This document shows positions 46,145-54,216 of a stretch of DNA of 64,000 nucleotides, piece after piece; position 1 is the stretch's first letter; every line of letters starts with the position of its first letter. The position numbers were made by a program, and so were the translations under genes. The notes beneath the pieces are model-generated. The model was not told the origin of the DNA, did not search any database, and worked only from the letters and a program-made list of their open reading frames with translations. This DNA comes from Stutzerimonas stutzeri (GTDB taxonomy: Bacteria; Pseudomonadota; Gammaproteobacteria; Pseudomonadales; Pseudomonadaceae), in the NCBI RefSeq assembly GCF_038561965.1, contig NZ_CP139348.1, positions 4,340,001-4,404,000 of the forward strand, read 5' to 3'.

Positions 46145-46150
46145 AGATTA
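46145..46150 (-). promoter_or_regulatory. Candidate -10 box of sRNA copy B
   Basis: TAATCT on the minus strand, 7 bases before the estimated start of copy B, in the same position as in copy A. Confidence 0.5.
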
Positions 46151-46194
46151 ATTACATGCAGCGGCTGGCAGAAGGGGCGAACGTCGCCGCCGCT

Positions 46195-46212
46195 TGTAAG
46201 CCTTTCGCTATA
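46195..46212 (-). promoter_or_regulatory. GacA-box-like upstream sequence of sRNA copy B
   Basis: The same 18 bases (TGTAAGCCTTTCGCTATA on the plus strand) as upstream of copy A, centred about 65 bp from the predicted start. The bases between this box and the promoter differ in the two copies. Confidence 0.7.
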
Positions 46213-46361
46213 CCGGCGTAGATCTGGGAACTTTCATGCCCCATGCATGACCTCGCAAAATCCCTGTAGATATCGCCGTAGAGCCTCCGGAACGGCGCCT
46301 CTGGATCAATCCGGTCACCGCTTACGCCGCCACGACACATAGCAACCGGCGAGCAGCCATA

Positions 46362-47573
46362 TCAGTCCTTGTCCAAGTCGACCAGGGGCTCGCTGCGTAC
46401 CTCGGTATCGCGCCCGGCCTGCAGCGCTTCGATCCGTTTACGCACACCGTCCACCGCAGCGCTATCGGCCAGCAATTCGTAACGCACCCGAAAATGCTTT
46501 TGTTCACCCGGCTCGACCTTCGGCACCAACCCAAGCGGCCGTTGATAGCGACGGTTATAGGAATAGCTGGTACCCGGCTCAAGCCCTGTCACATAGCCCT
46601 GCTTCTCGGTATCGGTGTTCTTCCATAGCGAGAACACCGGCAGCTCGCCGGTATTGAAGCCGACACTGACGCCAAGATTGCCAGCCCGGTTGTGCAGCAT
46701 GGTCAGGGTCTCGCCTTGCTCGTCCGCGTAAGGCACAACGTTGAACACCGTCTCGTCATAGTCCTTGGTCGGCCCGCGATAGCGCTGCCAGTCACTCAGC
46801 TCCTGCGCCGCGCGGGGGTTGAACGGCGATACCTGCTTGACCGGCGCAACGAATTGCGCGCCCTCCTCCAACAGCGGCTTACCAAAATTGGTGTGATACA
46901 GCGCCTGGTATTCCTTGGCATAGTCGCCTTGGTTGGTCAGCGTGTCGTGCAGTGAAAAACCAGCGCGGCCCGGCTCGGTGCTGAGCTCGGTGAGAATCGC
47001 GAAGTCCAGTTTCTTGAATGCCTTCTCCTGCAGTTCGCCGCGCAAGCGAATGGCGTACGGCGGCTTTTCATCGATCTGCAGCACCACTCTTGAGGCTGGA
47101 ATGTTCGCCGCACGGCCATGCAGCGTGAGCAGTTCACCGTTGTCCTCGCCAGGGTGGCCGACCCATTCGAAGCCACAACGGGTGACCAGCTCATTGAAAC
47201 CTTCGAGCCAACCCAAGCCGCCACGCCCGTTTAGCTCAATGAAAGCCGGATTGACCACCTCATCGACCGGCGAGTCCCACCCCAGGCGCACGTCCCCGGC
47301 CACCGCCTCCAGCACGTTCATGCCGCGTGTGGGGACCACCGTCATTCGCATCGTGCCGTTATCAATCTCGATCAGGCTGACCCCCTCCTGTCGCCCGCCG
47401 TGCAACGTACGCACGCTAACCGAGAACGGCGTCGCCGAATCGATACCGAGTTCTTCGCTGGTGATACGCCAGTTTTTCGCAGGTTTGTCGTGATCGATCA
47501 GGACCTGCTCCCAGGCCATCGCCGGAGTGGCCAGGCAGATGCCCAGGCTGAAGAGAAGCTGCAAGCGCGTCAT
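46362..47573 (-). CDS. Secreted DUF4432 (aldose 1-epimerase-like) protein
   Basis: A 403-residue protein of the galactose-mutarotase-like superfamily, DUF4432 type. Signal peptide at 1-20 (ending PAMA), so periplasmic. MTVVPTRGMNVLEAV, PAFIELNGRGGLGWLEGFNELVTRCG and TNFGKPLLEEGAQF are the typical blocks. Start at 47573 gives the signal peptide at the N-terminus. The substrate is unknown; related cytosolic proteins are thought to act on sugars. Downstream, on the same strand, lies sRNA copy B. Confidence 0.87.
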   Translation of the reverse strand: MTRLQLLFSLGICLATPAMAWEQVLIDHDKPAKNWRITSEELGIDSATPFSVSVRTLHGGRQEGVSLIEIDNGTMRMTVVPTRGMNVLEAVAGDVRLGWDSPVDEVVNPAFIELNGRGGLGWLEGFNELVTRCGFEWVGHPGEDNGELLTLHGRAANIPASRVVLQIDEKPPYAIRLRGELQEKAFKKLDFAILTELSTEPGRAGFSLHDTLTNQGDYAKEYQALYHTNFGKPLLEEGAQFVAPVKQVSPFNPRAAQELSDWQRYRGPTKDYDETVFNVVPYADEQGETLTMLHNRAGNLGVSVGFNTGELPVFSLWKNTDTEKQGYVTGLEPGTSYSYNRRYQRPLGLVPKVEPGEQKHFRVRYELLADSAAVDGVRKRIEALQAGRDTEVRSEPLVDLDKD

Positions 47574-47702
47574 GGATGTTCCCTTTGTTGTTATGACCTT
47601 CCGCAAAGGTAGCTGAAACGTTTCATCTGGCAAGGCAAAGCGGTTTCACGATGACCAAAGGTGATCGATAACAGCTGCGAAACAGGAATTCCGGGGCAGG
47701 CT

Positions 47703-48263
47703 TTATGCCTTGGTGTAACGACTCGGCTGCCAATAGCCGGTAAGCAGCGGCAGCGCCGGGCCACTCCAGCCACGCTGACGAAGCTGGCGGGCGATCAGCG
47801 CATTCATAATCTTGTGACCCATCAGCAATACGCTGTCGTTGGCCTCGGCCAGCTGGATCAGTCGATCTGCTGCGGCGCTGGCTCGCTCGTTAGCCTGGCC
47901 AATAGCCTCGGTATGGCTGGCGAAGCCAAGGAACCAGGCCGAACGAAACGCCAGGCGCCAGAGCCGTGAGGGTAAGAGCGGCAGGCCCCAGTTCGGATAG
48001 GGCAGATGTGGTTCTGCGAACACCGGATCGGGCACCTCGCAGCAATCGCATTCCAAGTGCGACCGCGACTCTATGCAACGCTGCAGGGAGCTGCAGACGA
48101 CGATGCCAACGGAGCCGGCCAGCTGCACCAGACTGTCCGGACGCTCGGCGGCGACAACCTCGGCAACGTTATAGCGCTCGACCCAGGTCTTCATGCCTTT
48201 AGGGGTGCTCCAGCGCGCCGCGCCATGGTCGGGTCTGCCGTGCCGCACGAGGATGATTTGCAT
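47703..48263 (-). CDS. Histidine phosphatase family protein
   Basis: A 186-residue member of the phosphoglycerate-mutase-like superfamily. The RHG motif is ILVRHGRPDHG with the catalytic His; the second His is in LLMGHKIMNALIA. Residues 75-130 (CCEVPDPVFAEPHLPYPNWGLPLLPSRLW) differ from better known members. Substrate unknown. Start at 48263 (MQIILVRHG). Confidence 0.9.
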   Translation of the reverse strand: MQIILVRHGRPDHGAARWSTPKGMKTWVERYNVAEVVAAERPDSLVQLAGSVGIVVCSSLQRCIESRSHLECDCCEVPDPVFAEPHLPYPNWGLPLLPSRLWRLAFRSAWFLGFASHTEAIGQANERASAAADRLIQLAEANDSVLLMGHKIMNALIARQLRQRGWSGPALPLLTGYWQPSRYTKA

Positions 48264-48351
48264 GAGTGTCAACCGAGGTCGGGATCGAACAGGCCTCGCG
48301 GGCTTGCATCCGCTGCGGCTTAGAGGGGATATCGGCGGAAATCTTGAACGA

Positions 48352-48379
48352 ATCGCCCCGGCACAACTGCCGGGGCGAT
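48352..48379 (-). terminator. Hairpin after the HPF-like gene
   Basis: A 12-bp perfect stem (48352-48363 with 48368-48379) and a 4-base loop lie just after the stop of the HPF-like gene. The T-tract is weak (ATTCGTTC). Confidence 0.65.
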
Positions 48380-48384
48380 GGCTG

Positions 48385-48807
48385 TCACTTGTCCAGCTCG
48401 TCCTGCTTTTCGAGGAATTCTTCTTCGAGCATTGCATCCTTGACGGCCTGCGGCTGCTCGTCGAGCAGCGGGTCATTCAGCTCGCCGCTCGACAGCACGC
48501 GGGTATCCAGCTTGCCCATCAGATGCTCCAGCGCGTGCTGCATCTTGTCCGCGGCACCGTCGACCGCAAGCTGCAATGACTCCGCCTTGTGCGTCACCGA
48601 CACCGCCTGATGCCCCTTGGGTCGCGCCTCGATCTGGCAACGCTTGTCATCGGCGCCAGCCTTCTGCGCATTTTCGTCGCTGATATGGACCTCGACTCGA
48701 GTGATGAAATCATCGAAGCGCTCTAGCCGATCCTCAACGGTCGTACCGACCCACTCGTGCAGCTCGACACTGCCGGGAATGTGGTTGCTATTGACCTGAA
48801 CATGCAT
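48385..48807 (-). CDS. HPF/RaiA-type ribosome-associated protein
   Basis: A 140-residue protein with the sigma-54-modulation/HPF domain over residues 1-100 (VQVNSNHIPGSVELHEWVGTTVEDRLERFDDFITRVEVHISDEN, then RCQIEARPKGHQAVSVTHKAESLQLAVDGAADKMQHALEHLMGKL). Such proteins bind the 30S decoding centre in stationary phase. The acidic tail (about 110-140, ending DAMLEEEFLEKQDELDK) is longer than in short HPF and lacks the dimerisation domain of long HPF. Monocistronic by spacing. Confidence 0.85.
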   Translation of the reverse strand: MHVQVNSNHIPGSVELHEWVGTTVEDRLERFDDFITRVEVHISDENAQKAGADDKRCQIEARPKGHQAVSVTHKAESLQLAVDGAADKMQHALEHLMGKLDTRVLSSGELNDPLLDEQPQAVKDAMLEEEFLEKQDELDK

Positions 48808-48943
48808 ACGACTACTCCTGATAGATGACGTACCTACTAGGGTTCGAGGCATACGCGGCTCCGAGGTTCAGCTGCTTCGTCCGGTTGCCGATCTTGGCGA
48901 GTCGGCTGGCTGGTTCGCCAGGAATGTATTTTCTATGAGTCGT

Positions 48944-49522
48944 TCATTCCTGCATCAGCGCACGATAGCGCTGCTGGTATTGATCGTATGGAAGGTTCTC
49001 GCTCATCAGCTGCTTGAGTTGGTGCTGAAGGTAGGCATCTTTGCTCAGCGGCGCATCGGCGGACTTCTCGGCGACGACACCGAGGCTCTGGGCTCCGCTG
49101 GGAAACAGTTGATGGGTCAGTTCCGCGATCTTGTCCTCGGCGCTGATGAACTTGTCTGGTCGGCCGCCGCCCCATCGAGCGTCATACTCGGCCTGACCGA
49201 CCTGGCGGCCATTCTCATAGACACGAATGTCGGCGTAGCTCATATACAACAGCAGGTCCCAGCGCCACGTACCGGTATAGGTCGTACTCAACGGGCAACG
49301 AGTCGGGCTGCTGCCCGCAGCAAGCTGTCGGGTCTTGAAGCCCTTGTCCCGAAGCAGTTGTTGATAGGTAGTATTGAAGCCCGCACGGAGCCCGGCAGCC
49401 GGTATCGTGCAGATCTCGGGCGCGAGCTCAGCCGATAGATTGGCGGGAGTGACGGTCTGCTTGATACTGCAGCCGGTCATGAAAAGCATGGCGAAAAGTA
49501 TGGGCAGCGGCGCGGCGCGCAT
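48944..49522 (-). CDS. Lipoprotein, Sbal_3080 type
   Basis: A 192-residue lipoprotein with lipobox FMTGC (Cys18). The mature part (TPANLSAELAPEICTIPAAGLRAGFNTTYQQLLRDKGF, then WRWDLLLYMSYADIRVYENGRQVGQAEYDARWGGGRPDKFISAEDKI) matches a family of small lipoproteins of unknown role that I recall as Sbal_3080-like. Start at 49522 gives the signal peptide at the N-terminus. Confidence 0.82.
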   Translation of the reverse strand: MRAAPLPILFAMLFMTGCSIKQTVTPANLSAELAPEICTIPAAGLRAGFNTTYQQLLRDKGFKTRQLAAGSSPTRCPLSTTYTGTWRWDLLLYMSYADIRVYENGRQVGQAEYDARWGGGRPDKFISAEDKIAELTHQLFPSGAQSLGVVAEKSADAPLSKDAYLQHQLKQLMSENLPYDQYQQRYRALMQE

Positions 49523-49564
49523 GTTGACGTCCTGTCTGGAAACAAAAGGGACGGCATTGTGCCA

Positions 49565-50875
49565 TCAAGCCGCGTGGCGAGTCGTGTCGGCTCGCTTGCT
49601 GGCCAGGTCCGCTCGCCCGCCGAGGAACCAGCCCACCGCACCCCACACTGCCGCGCATACGGCACCGACCAGGGCAACCAGCCAGGCGCCATGGCCGAGG
49701 CTGTCGAGCAGGCTCTTGGCCCAGCCGCTCATGGCATCACCGCCTCGATAGACCACGGTATCGATGAAGTTCTTCGCCTTGTACTTGCTTTCGGCATCCA
49801 GCGGCGCGAAGAGCATTTCCCGACCCGGGCGGACGAAAGCGTACTCGCCGATGCGGCGGACAATCATCACGGCGGCCAGTACGGCAAAGGTCGGTGCCAG
49901 TGCCAGCCCGATGAAGCCCAGGCAGACCAGAGCCGGAACAGCGGCGAGCAACACGCGCACGCCAAGCCGCTGCGCAATCCGTCCAGTAATGAACAGTTGC
50001 GACAGCAACGCGCCGGCCTGCACCACGAAGTCGATCGCGCCGAAAACCCGCACCTGCTCGGCGCGGTCCGGGAACAGCTCAGCGACCAGCCGTGCCTGCT
50101 CGAAGTAGAGAAAGGTGCTGGCCGTGGTCAGCAGCAGCACGAACACCGCGACGCCCAGCAGGTAGCTCGAGCCCAGCACTCGCGTCAGGCCACTGAATGG
50201 GTTGCCAGCAACCGGACGCTTCGGGCTTTCGGCATGCTCGGCACCGGGGCGACCGGCGCCCCGAACCTCGCGCCAGGCCATCAGGTAGTGCTTGATGGCC
50301 ACCGCAGCGGCCAGCAGCAGCGCCGCCAGCAGCATCAGGCCAAACTGCCCGAGCACACCTACCAGCAGTGCACTCAGCGCCGGGCCAACCAGCCCGCCAA
50401 CGCTCGCACCGGCAGCAATGAAGGCGAATAACCGGCGTGCCTGGGGGGCGTCGAACACGTCGGCCATCAAGCTCCAGGCCACCGACACCACGAACAGGTT
50501 GTAGACCGATATCCACACGTAGAACACCCGCGCCAGCCAGATGTTGTCCTGCAACAGGAAGAACAATCCGGCGAACAGCAGCAGGTTGACGCAGAAGAAG
50601 CCGTACACCCAGTCGATGTAATGAATGCGCGCCACGCGCGAGTTGAGCCAGGCGAACAGCGGCACCGCCACCAGCATGGCGAAAAAAGTGGCGGTGAACA
50701 GCCACTGCAGGTTTTCGACGCCGCCCTGAATGCCCATCGACTCGCGAATCGGCCGCAGCATGAAGTAGCCGGCAAACAGGCAGAAGAACAGCCCGAACCC
50801 ACCAAGCGCCGCGCGCAGCTCGCCGGGACGGGCATTGATCAGGGCTGCACCGCGCGTGGCTAGCGAAGTGGACAT
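49565..50875 (-). CDS. Major-facilitator/ATP-ADP-exchange-like transporter
   Basis: A 436-residue membrane protein with about 12 helices. GGFGLFFCLFAGYFMLRPIRESMGIQGGVENLQWLFTATF at the start and FAFIAAGASVGGLVGPALSALLVG resemble Npt1/Npt2-like (TLC ATP/ADP carrier) and MFS proteins found in free-living bacteria. Substrate unknown. Read in the same direction as the aldo/keto reductase upstream, 37 bases apart, so probably one transcript. Confidence 0.86.
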   Translation of the reverse strand: MSTSLATRGAALINARPGELRAALGGFGLFFCLFAGYFMLRPIRESMGIQGGVENLQWLFTATFFAMLVAVPLFAWLNSRVARIHYIDWVYGFFCVNLLLFAGLFFLLQDNIWLARVFYVWISVYNLFVVSVAWSLMADVFDAPQARRLFAFIAAGASVGGLVGPALSALLVGVLGQFGLMLLAALLLAAAVAIKHYLMAWREVRGAGRPGAEHAESPKRPVAGNPFSGLTRVLGSSYLLGVAVFVLLLTTASTFLYFEQARLVAELFPDRAEQVRVFGAIDFVVQAGALLSQLFITGRIAQRLGVRVLLAAVPALVCLGFIGLALAPTFAVLAAVMIVRRIGEYAFVRPGREMLFAPLDAESKYKAKNFIDTVVYRGGDAMSGWAKSLLDSLGHGAWLVALVGAVCAAVWGAVGWFLGGRADLASKRADTTRHAA

Positions 50876-50912
50876 CCGGCCTCCGGTAGATGGCGAACAG
50901 GTGCCGCAGCGA

Positions 50913-51830
50913 TCAGCGGAAGGCCTCGACGATCATTTGCCGCTGCCGCGCGTCCGGCAGCCGACCCTGCCCGGCGAGCAGATTGTCCGCCATGTAGCGC
51001 GGATTCGAGGTCGCCGGGATGACCGCCGTCACCGCCGGCTCGGCGAGGATGAACTTGAGCAGCAGCTGCGCCCAGGAGCTGGCATCGATATCGGCGGCCC
51101 AAGCCGGCAGCGGCTTGTCCTTGACGCGCGAAAGCAGATTGCCGCGCGTGAACGGCCGGTTGATCAGCGTAGCGATGCCATTGTCGGCGCAGTACGGCAG
51201 CAGTTGCTTCTCCGCGTTGCGCTCGCTGACCGAGTAGTTGAACTGCACGAAATCGACCTTCTCCTGCTTGAGTGTCTCCAGCAGCCGGTCATGGGCAGAC
51301 TCCAGATAGTGGGTCACGCCGATGTAGCGCACCCGTCCGTCCTGCTTGAGTTCGCGCAGCAGGCCGAGCTGGGTGGCGGTGTCCTGCAGGTTGTGCACCT
51401 GGATCAGGTCGATGGTGTCTGTCTGCAGCGCCTGGAAACTTGCCTCGATCTGAGCCATGCCCCGCTCACGGCCGGTGGAGGAAACCTTAGTTGCGAGGAA
51501 GACCTTGTCGCGCTGGCCAAGACGCTTGGCCAGTTCCCCGACGACACGCTCAGCATTGCCATAGCTCGGCGCGGTATCGATCAGCGAGGCGCCTCCCTCG
51601 ACCAGCACGCGCAACACCTCGAGCAGGCGCTGCATTTTTGGGTCGTCCAGGCTCATGTTGTGCGTGATCGAGGTACCGAGCCCGATCACCGGAAGCGCTT
51701 CGCCCGTCGCTGGAATTGGCCGCGTGCGCAGCGCTTCAGCTGCTCGCAACAGCGACGGCAACAGAGGCCCGAGCGCCAGAATCGCGGCGGCAATGGCGGA
51801 ACGTTGAATAAGCTGGCGGCGCGTCGGCAT
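50913..51830 (-). CDS. Aldo/keto reductase with Tat-type signal
   Basis: A 305-residue aldo/keto reductase. The catalytic tetrad is visible: Asp and Tyr in DTAPSYGNAE, Lys in FLATKVSS, His in LIQVHNLQD. The N-terminus MPTRRQLIQRSAIAAAILALGP is a twin-arginine-type signal (TRRQLIQ), so it is probably exported folded with its cofactor. Most reductases of this fold are cytosolic. Substrate unknown. Precedes the transporter in the same direction. Confidence 0.88.
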   Translation of the reverse strand: MPTRRQLIQRSAIAAAILALGPLLPSLLRAAEALRTRPIPATGEALPVIGLGTSITHNMSLDDPKMQRLLEVLRVLVEGGASLIDTAPSYGNAERVVGELAKRLGQRDKVFLATKVSSTGRERGMAQIEASFQALQTDTIDLIQVHNLQDTATQLGLLRELKQDGRVRYIGVTHYLESAHDRLLETLKQEKVDFVQFNYSVSERNAEKQLLPYCADNGIATLINRPFTRGNLLSRVKDKPLPAWAADIDASSWAQLLLKFILAEPAVTAVIPATSNPRYMADNLLAGQGRLPDARQRQMIVEAFR

Positions 51831-52071
51831 GGGCGGGTCCTTCGGAGAGCAATGGCATCGACTCCTGAGTATGGTCGAGCGAAGCCATCGATTTTCCGTA
51901 CCGACGAATGGAGCTTTTCGCGATGTTTCAGCAGGATCAGAGTCAGACAGTCAGCGGCCTTTTCGTCGGAGCAGGCTACAAATGCTGGCAATATGCCGGC
52001 ACTTCGCGTTTACTGCCCCCCGCGCCCAGAACCGCCGCAGTACGACGCTCAACGCAACAGCCGAGACATGC

Positions 52072-52257
52072 ATGCCGAACTTTCGTCGCCCGCCGCGCAA
52101 TGCAAAACCCGTCGCGCCCCGTACGCCACGCTCGCTGCGCCGGCGCGGCCTGACCAGCCTCGGTTATGCCGCCGGGCTGCTGCTGGTGTTCATTCTCAGC
52201 CTGCTCCTGCTCCCGCGTGACAGTGGTCTGGGCAGGCTGTTGTGGAGCGCTCTGTAA
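52072..52257 (+). CDS. Small basic membrane protein (hypothetical)
   Basis: A 61-residue reading frame: a basic, proline-rich N-terminus (MPNFRRPPRNAKPVAPRTPRS) and one clear membrane helix (SLGYAAGLLLVFILSLLLLP, about 29-48). Composition favours a real small protein, but the ribosome site is poor and no homologue is known to me. A longer frame from 51829 is possible but its N-terminal part does not look like a protein. It converges with the chemoreceptor gene, 8 bases apart. Confidence 0.45.
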   Translation: MPNFRRPPRNAKPVAPRTPRSLRRRGLTSLGYAAGLLLVFILSLLLLPRDSGLGRLLWSAL

Positions 52258-52265
52258 AACAGCGC

Positions 52266-53900
52266 TCAGGTGCGAAAGCGTCCAACCAGCTCTGCCAGTG
52301 TCTTCGCCAGGCCGGACAACTGCTGGCTGGCAAGCATGCTCTGTGATGAGTACGTTGCCGCCTCGTTGGACAGATCACGGATATCGGTGATGTTGCGAGC
52401 GATCTCCTCGGTCACGCTGCTCTGTTCCTCACATGCCGTGGCGATCTGCGCGGCCATATCGTTGATGCGCTGCACCGACACGGACGTTTCCCCGAGCACC
52501 TGATCGACACCCGCCGCCCGCTCGACGCTGTCCCGCGCTTTATCGCTGCCGGCCCGCATGGCATGCACGGCCTTGCCGACACCGCTCTGCAGGCGTTCGA
52601 TGCGCGCCTGGATGTCCTTGGTCGAATCCTGAGTGCGCGCGGCCAGTGCCCGCACCTCATCGGCCACCACGGCAAAGCCGCGCCCCTGCTCACCTGCACG
52701 GGCGGCTTCGATGGCGGCGTTGAGCGCCAGCAGATTGGTTTGCTCGGCAATACCGCGAATTACCTCCAGCACCGCGCCGATGCTGGCAGTTTCCTCTTCA
52801 AGCGCAGCGATGGTCTGCGAAGCGCCTTCAACCTCCTGGGCGAGCTGACGGATCGATCGAATGGTGCTACTAACCACTGCAGCACCCTGGCGCGACTGGG
52901 ATTCCGCAGCACGAGCCGCGTCCGACGCATTCTGTGCATTGAGTGCGACTTCATGCACCGCAGCACTCATTTCAGTCGCCGCCGTGGTGACCTGATCGAC
53001 CGCAGCGTGCTCGCTGCTGATCAGCTGGTCGTTGGTCTCGGCCATGCTGGCCATACCCCGCGCAGCGCTCTCGACCTCTGCGGTAACCCGACCGACTTCG
53101 GCAATCATCGGTTGCAGTCTGTCGAGAAAACGGTTGAAGGCATTGCCGAGCTGGCCCAGCTCGTCGGCCGAGCGCACTTCCAGGCGAGCGCGCAGATCAC
53201 CGTCGCCGTCGGCAATTTGCTGCAGGCGGTCGAGCAGACGACGCATCGGATGCAACACCACCATCGGCAAACCCAGTATCAACAGCACGCAGCCCAGCAG
53301 GCCGATGGCCAATACCGTGCCCTGCTGTCGAGCCGTGGCTGCGCCTTCGGCAATGGCCTCCTTGCCTACGGTCTCGGCCGCGGCCTCCTCGAGTTCGCCC
53401 AGCTTGTCGATCGCGTCGCGCATGGCGTCGAAGCGAGCCTCACCATCGCCGAAGCTCAGCGCGCTGGCAGCCTGAGGGTTCATGTCGACCTGCTCGATGA
53501 CGCGGCGGGATACCGCCGACCACTGCTCAAAGCCGCGTTTGAACTGTTCAACCAGCGCCAACGCCTCGGCACCCGGCTGCATGGCCGCGTACTTCTGCAC
53601 CCGATCGTAGGCCTGCTTGAGGTTCTCCGCGTGAGTTGCCTTGAGCGCCTGGACATGGGCATCCGCATCGCTGTCGAGCAGGCTGCGCTCCGCGACGAAG
53701 GCCTGATACAGGTCACGATCGGCATTGAGTAACAGGGCGATGGCGGGTAGATGACGTTCAGCCAGGACCGCACTGGAATCTGTGACGCGCTCTATTCCGC
53801 GCATCCCGAATATACCCATCAACACCAGCAACAGGGCCAGTGCCACGATGGGCAGGGTGATTTTCCAGCGGAATCCGAGATCGGTGAAAAAGCGGGACAT
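52266..53900 (-). CDS. Methyl-accepting chemotaxis protein (transmembrane)
   Basis: A 544-residue chemoreceptor. First membrane helix at about 13-32, periplasmic four-helix-type sensor (about 33-190), second helix at about 195-215, HAMP (PMRRLLDRLQQIADGDGDLRARL), then the signalling domain with the conserved tip GIAEQTNLLALNAAIEAARAGEQGRGFAVVADEVR. AAGGAG precedes the ATG. There is no C-terminal CheB/CheR pentapeptide. The ligand is unknown. It is divergent from the FIST receptor gene. Confidence 0.95.
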   Translation of the reverse strand: MSRFFTDLGFRWKITLPIVALALLLVLMGIFGMRGIERVTDSSAVLAERHLPAIALLLNADRDLYQAFVAERSLLDSDADAHVQALKATHAENLKQAYDRVQKYAAMQPGAEALALVEQFKRGFEQWSAVSRRVIEQVDMNPQAASALSFGDGEARFDAMRDAIDKLGELEEAAAETVGKEAIAEGAATARQQGTVLAIGLLGCVLLILGLPMVVLHPMRRLLDRLQQIADGDGDLRARLEVRSADELGQLGNAFNRFLDRLQPMIAEVGRVTAEVESAARGMASMAETNDQLISSEHAAVDQVTTAATEMSAAVHEVALNAQNASDAARAAESQSRQGAAVVSSTIRSIRQLAQEVEGASQTIAALEEETASIGAVLEVIRGIAEQTNLLALNAAIEAARAGEQGRGFAVVADEVRALAARTQDSTKDIQARIERLQSGVGKAVHAMRAGSDKARDSVERAAGVDQVLGETSVSVQRINDMAAQIATACEEQSSVTEEIARNITDIRDLSNEAATYSSQSMLASQQLSGLAKTLAELVGRFRT

Positions 53901-53928
53901 GATTTCGCTCCTTGGCGGCTTATCCTGG

Positions 53929-53936
53929 CTATCGGC
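53929..53936 (-). promoter_or_regulatory. Sigma-28 (FliA)-like -10 element for the transmembrane chemoreceptor
   Basis: GCCGATAG on the minus strand (consensus GCCGATAA, 7 of 8), about 30 bases before the ATG at 53900. The -35 region does not match TAAAGTTT, so support is partial. Confidence 0.4.
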
Positions 53937-54074
53937 CGCGCTTGCCGCGGCAACAGGTCGCTGGTCGACAAATGCACAAGCACTGCCGGGGACCGTTGAG
54001 CCATATCAACCGGGCTCCGCACCTCAGTACTTTGGGATGAATACCATGGTGGCATGGCGATCTTTCACTCATCA

Positions 54075-54082
54075 GCCGATAA
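54075..54082 (+). promoter_or_regulatory. Sigma-28 (FliA)-like -10 element for the FIST chemoreceptor
   Basis: GCCGATAA, identical to the sigma-28 -10 consensus. The -35 region is weak. The predicted start near 54090 lies just 7 bases before the first possible ATG (54097), which favours the later start at 54217. Confidence 0.45.
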
Positions 54083-54216
54083 GGTGAGCGAAAGCCATGC
54101 CGCCGAACGGCCTGCAGACCGCAGCTTCGGCGCCGATAACAATGAACAGCCTGCGACGGCTAGTGCGGGAGCGGCCGGTTTTCCCGCTTCGTACCCTCAA
54201 AGCGCGAGTACTGCCC

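Larger units (their letters stand above)
53901..54216. other. Intergenic region between two divergent chemoreceptor genes
   Basis: 316 bases without a gene if the FIST receptor starts at 54217 (196 bases if it starts at 54097). It contains two sigma-28-like -10 elements described separately, pointing outward. I see no repeats or RNA genes. Confidence 0.6.

Noticed and set aside
45002..46212. Direct repeats around the cold-shock gene considered as ends of a mobile element
   Set aside because: The repeats have hairpins, GGA loops, terminators and a common upstream box, as expected for RNA genes. No transposase or integrase is present and no target-site duplication is visible.
46152..46340. Small minus-strand open frame upstream of sRNA copy B
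   Set aside because: It covers the promoter and the GacA-like box, has no ribosome site and no similarity to its counterpart near copy A.
48268..48330. tRNA-like stretch (GGGATCGAAC)
   Set aside because: A T-arm-like string is present, but no acceptor stem, anticodon arm or D-arm could be paired around it.
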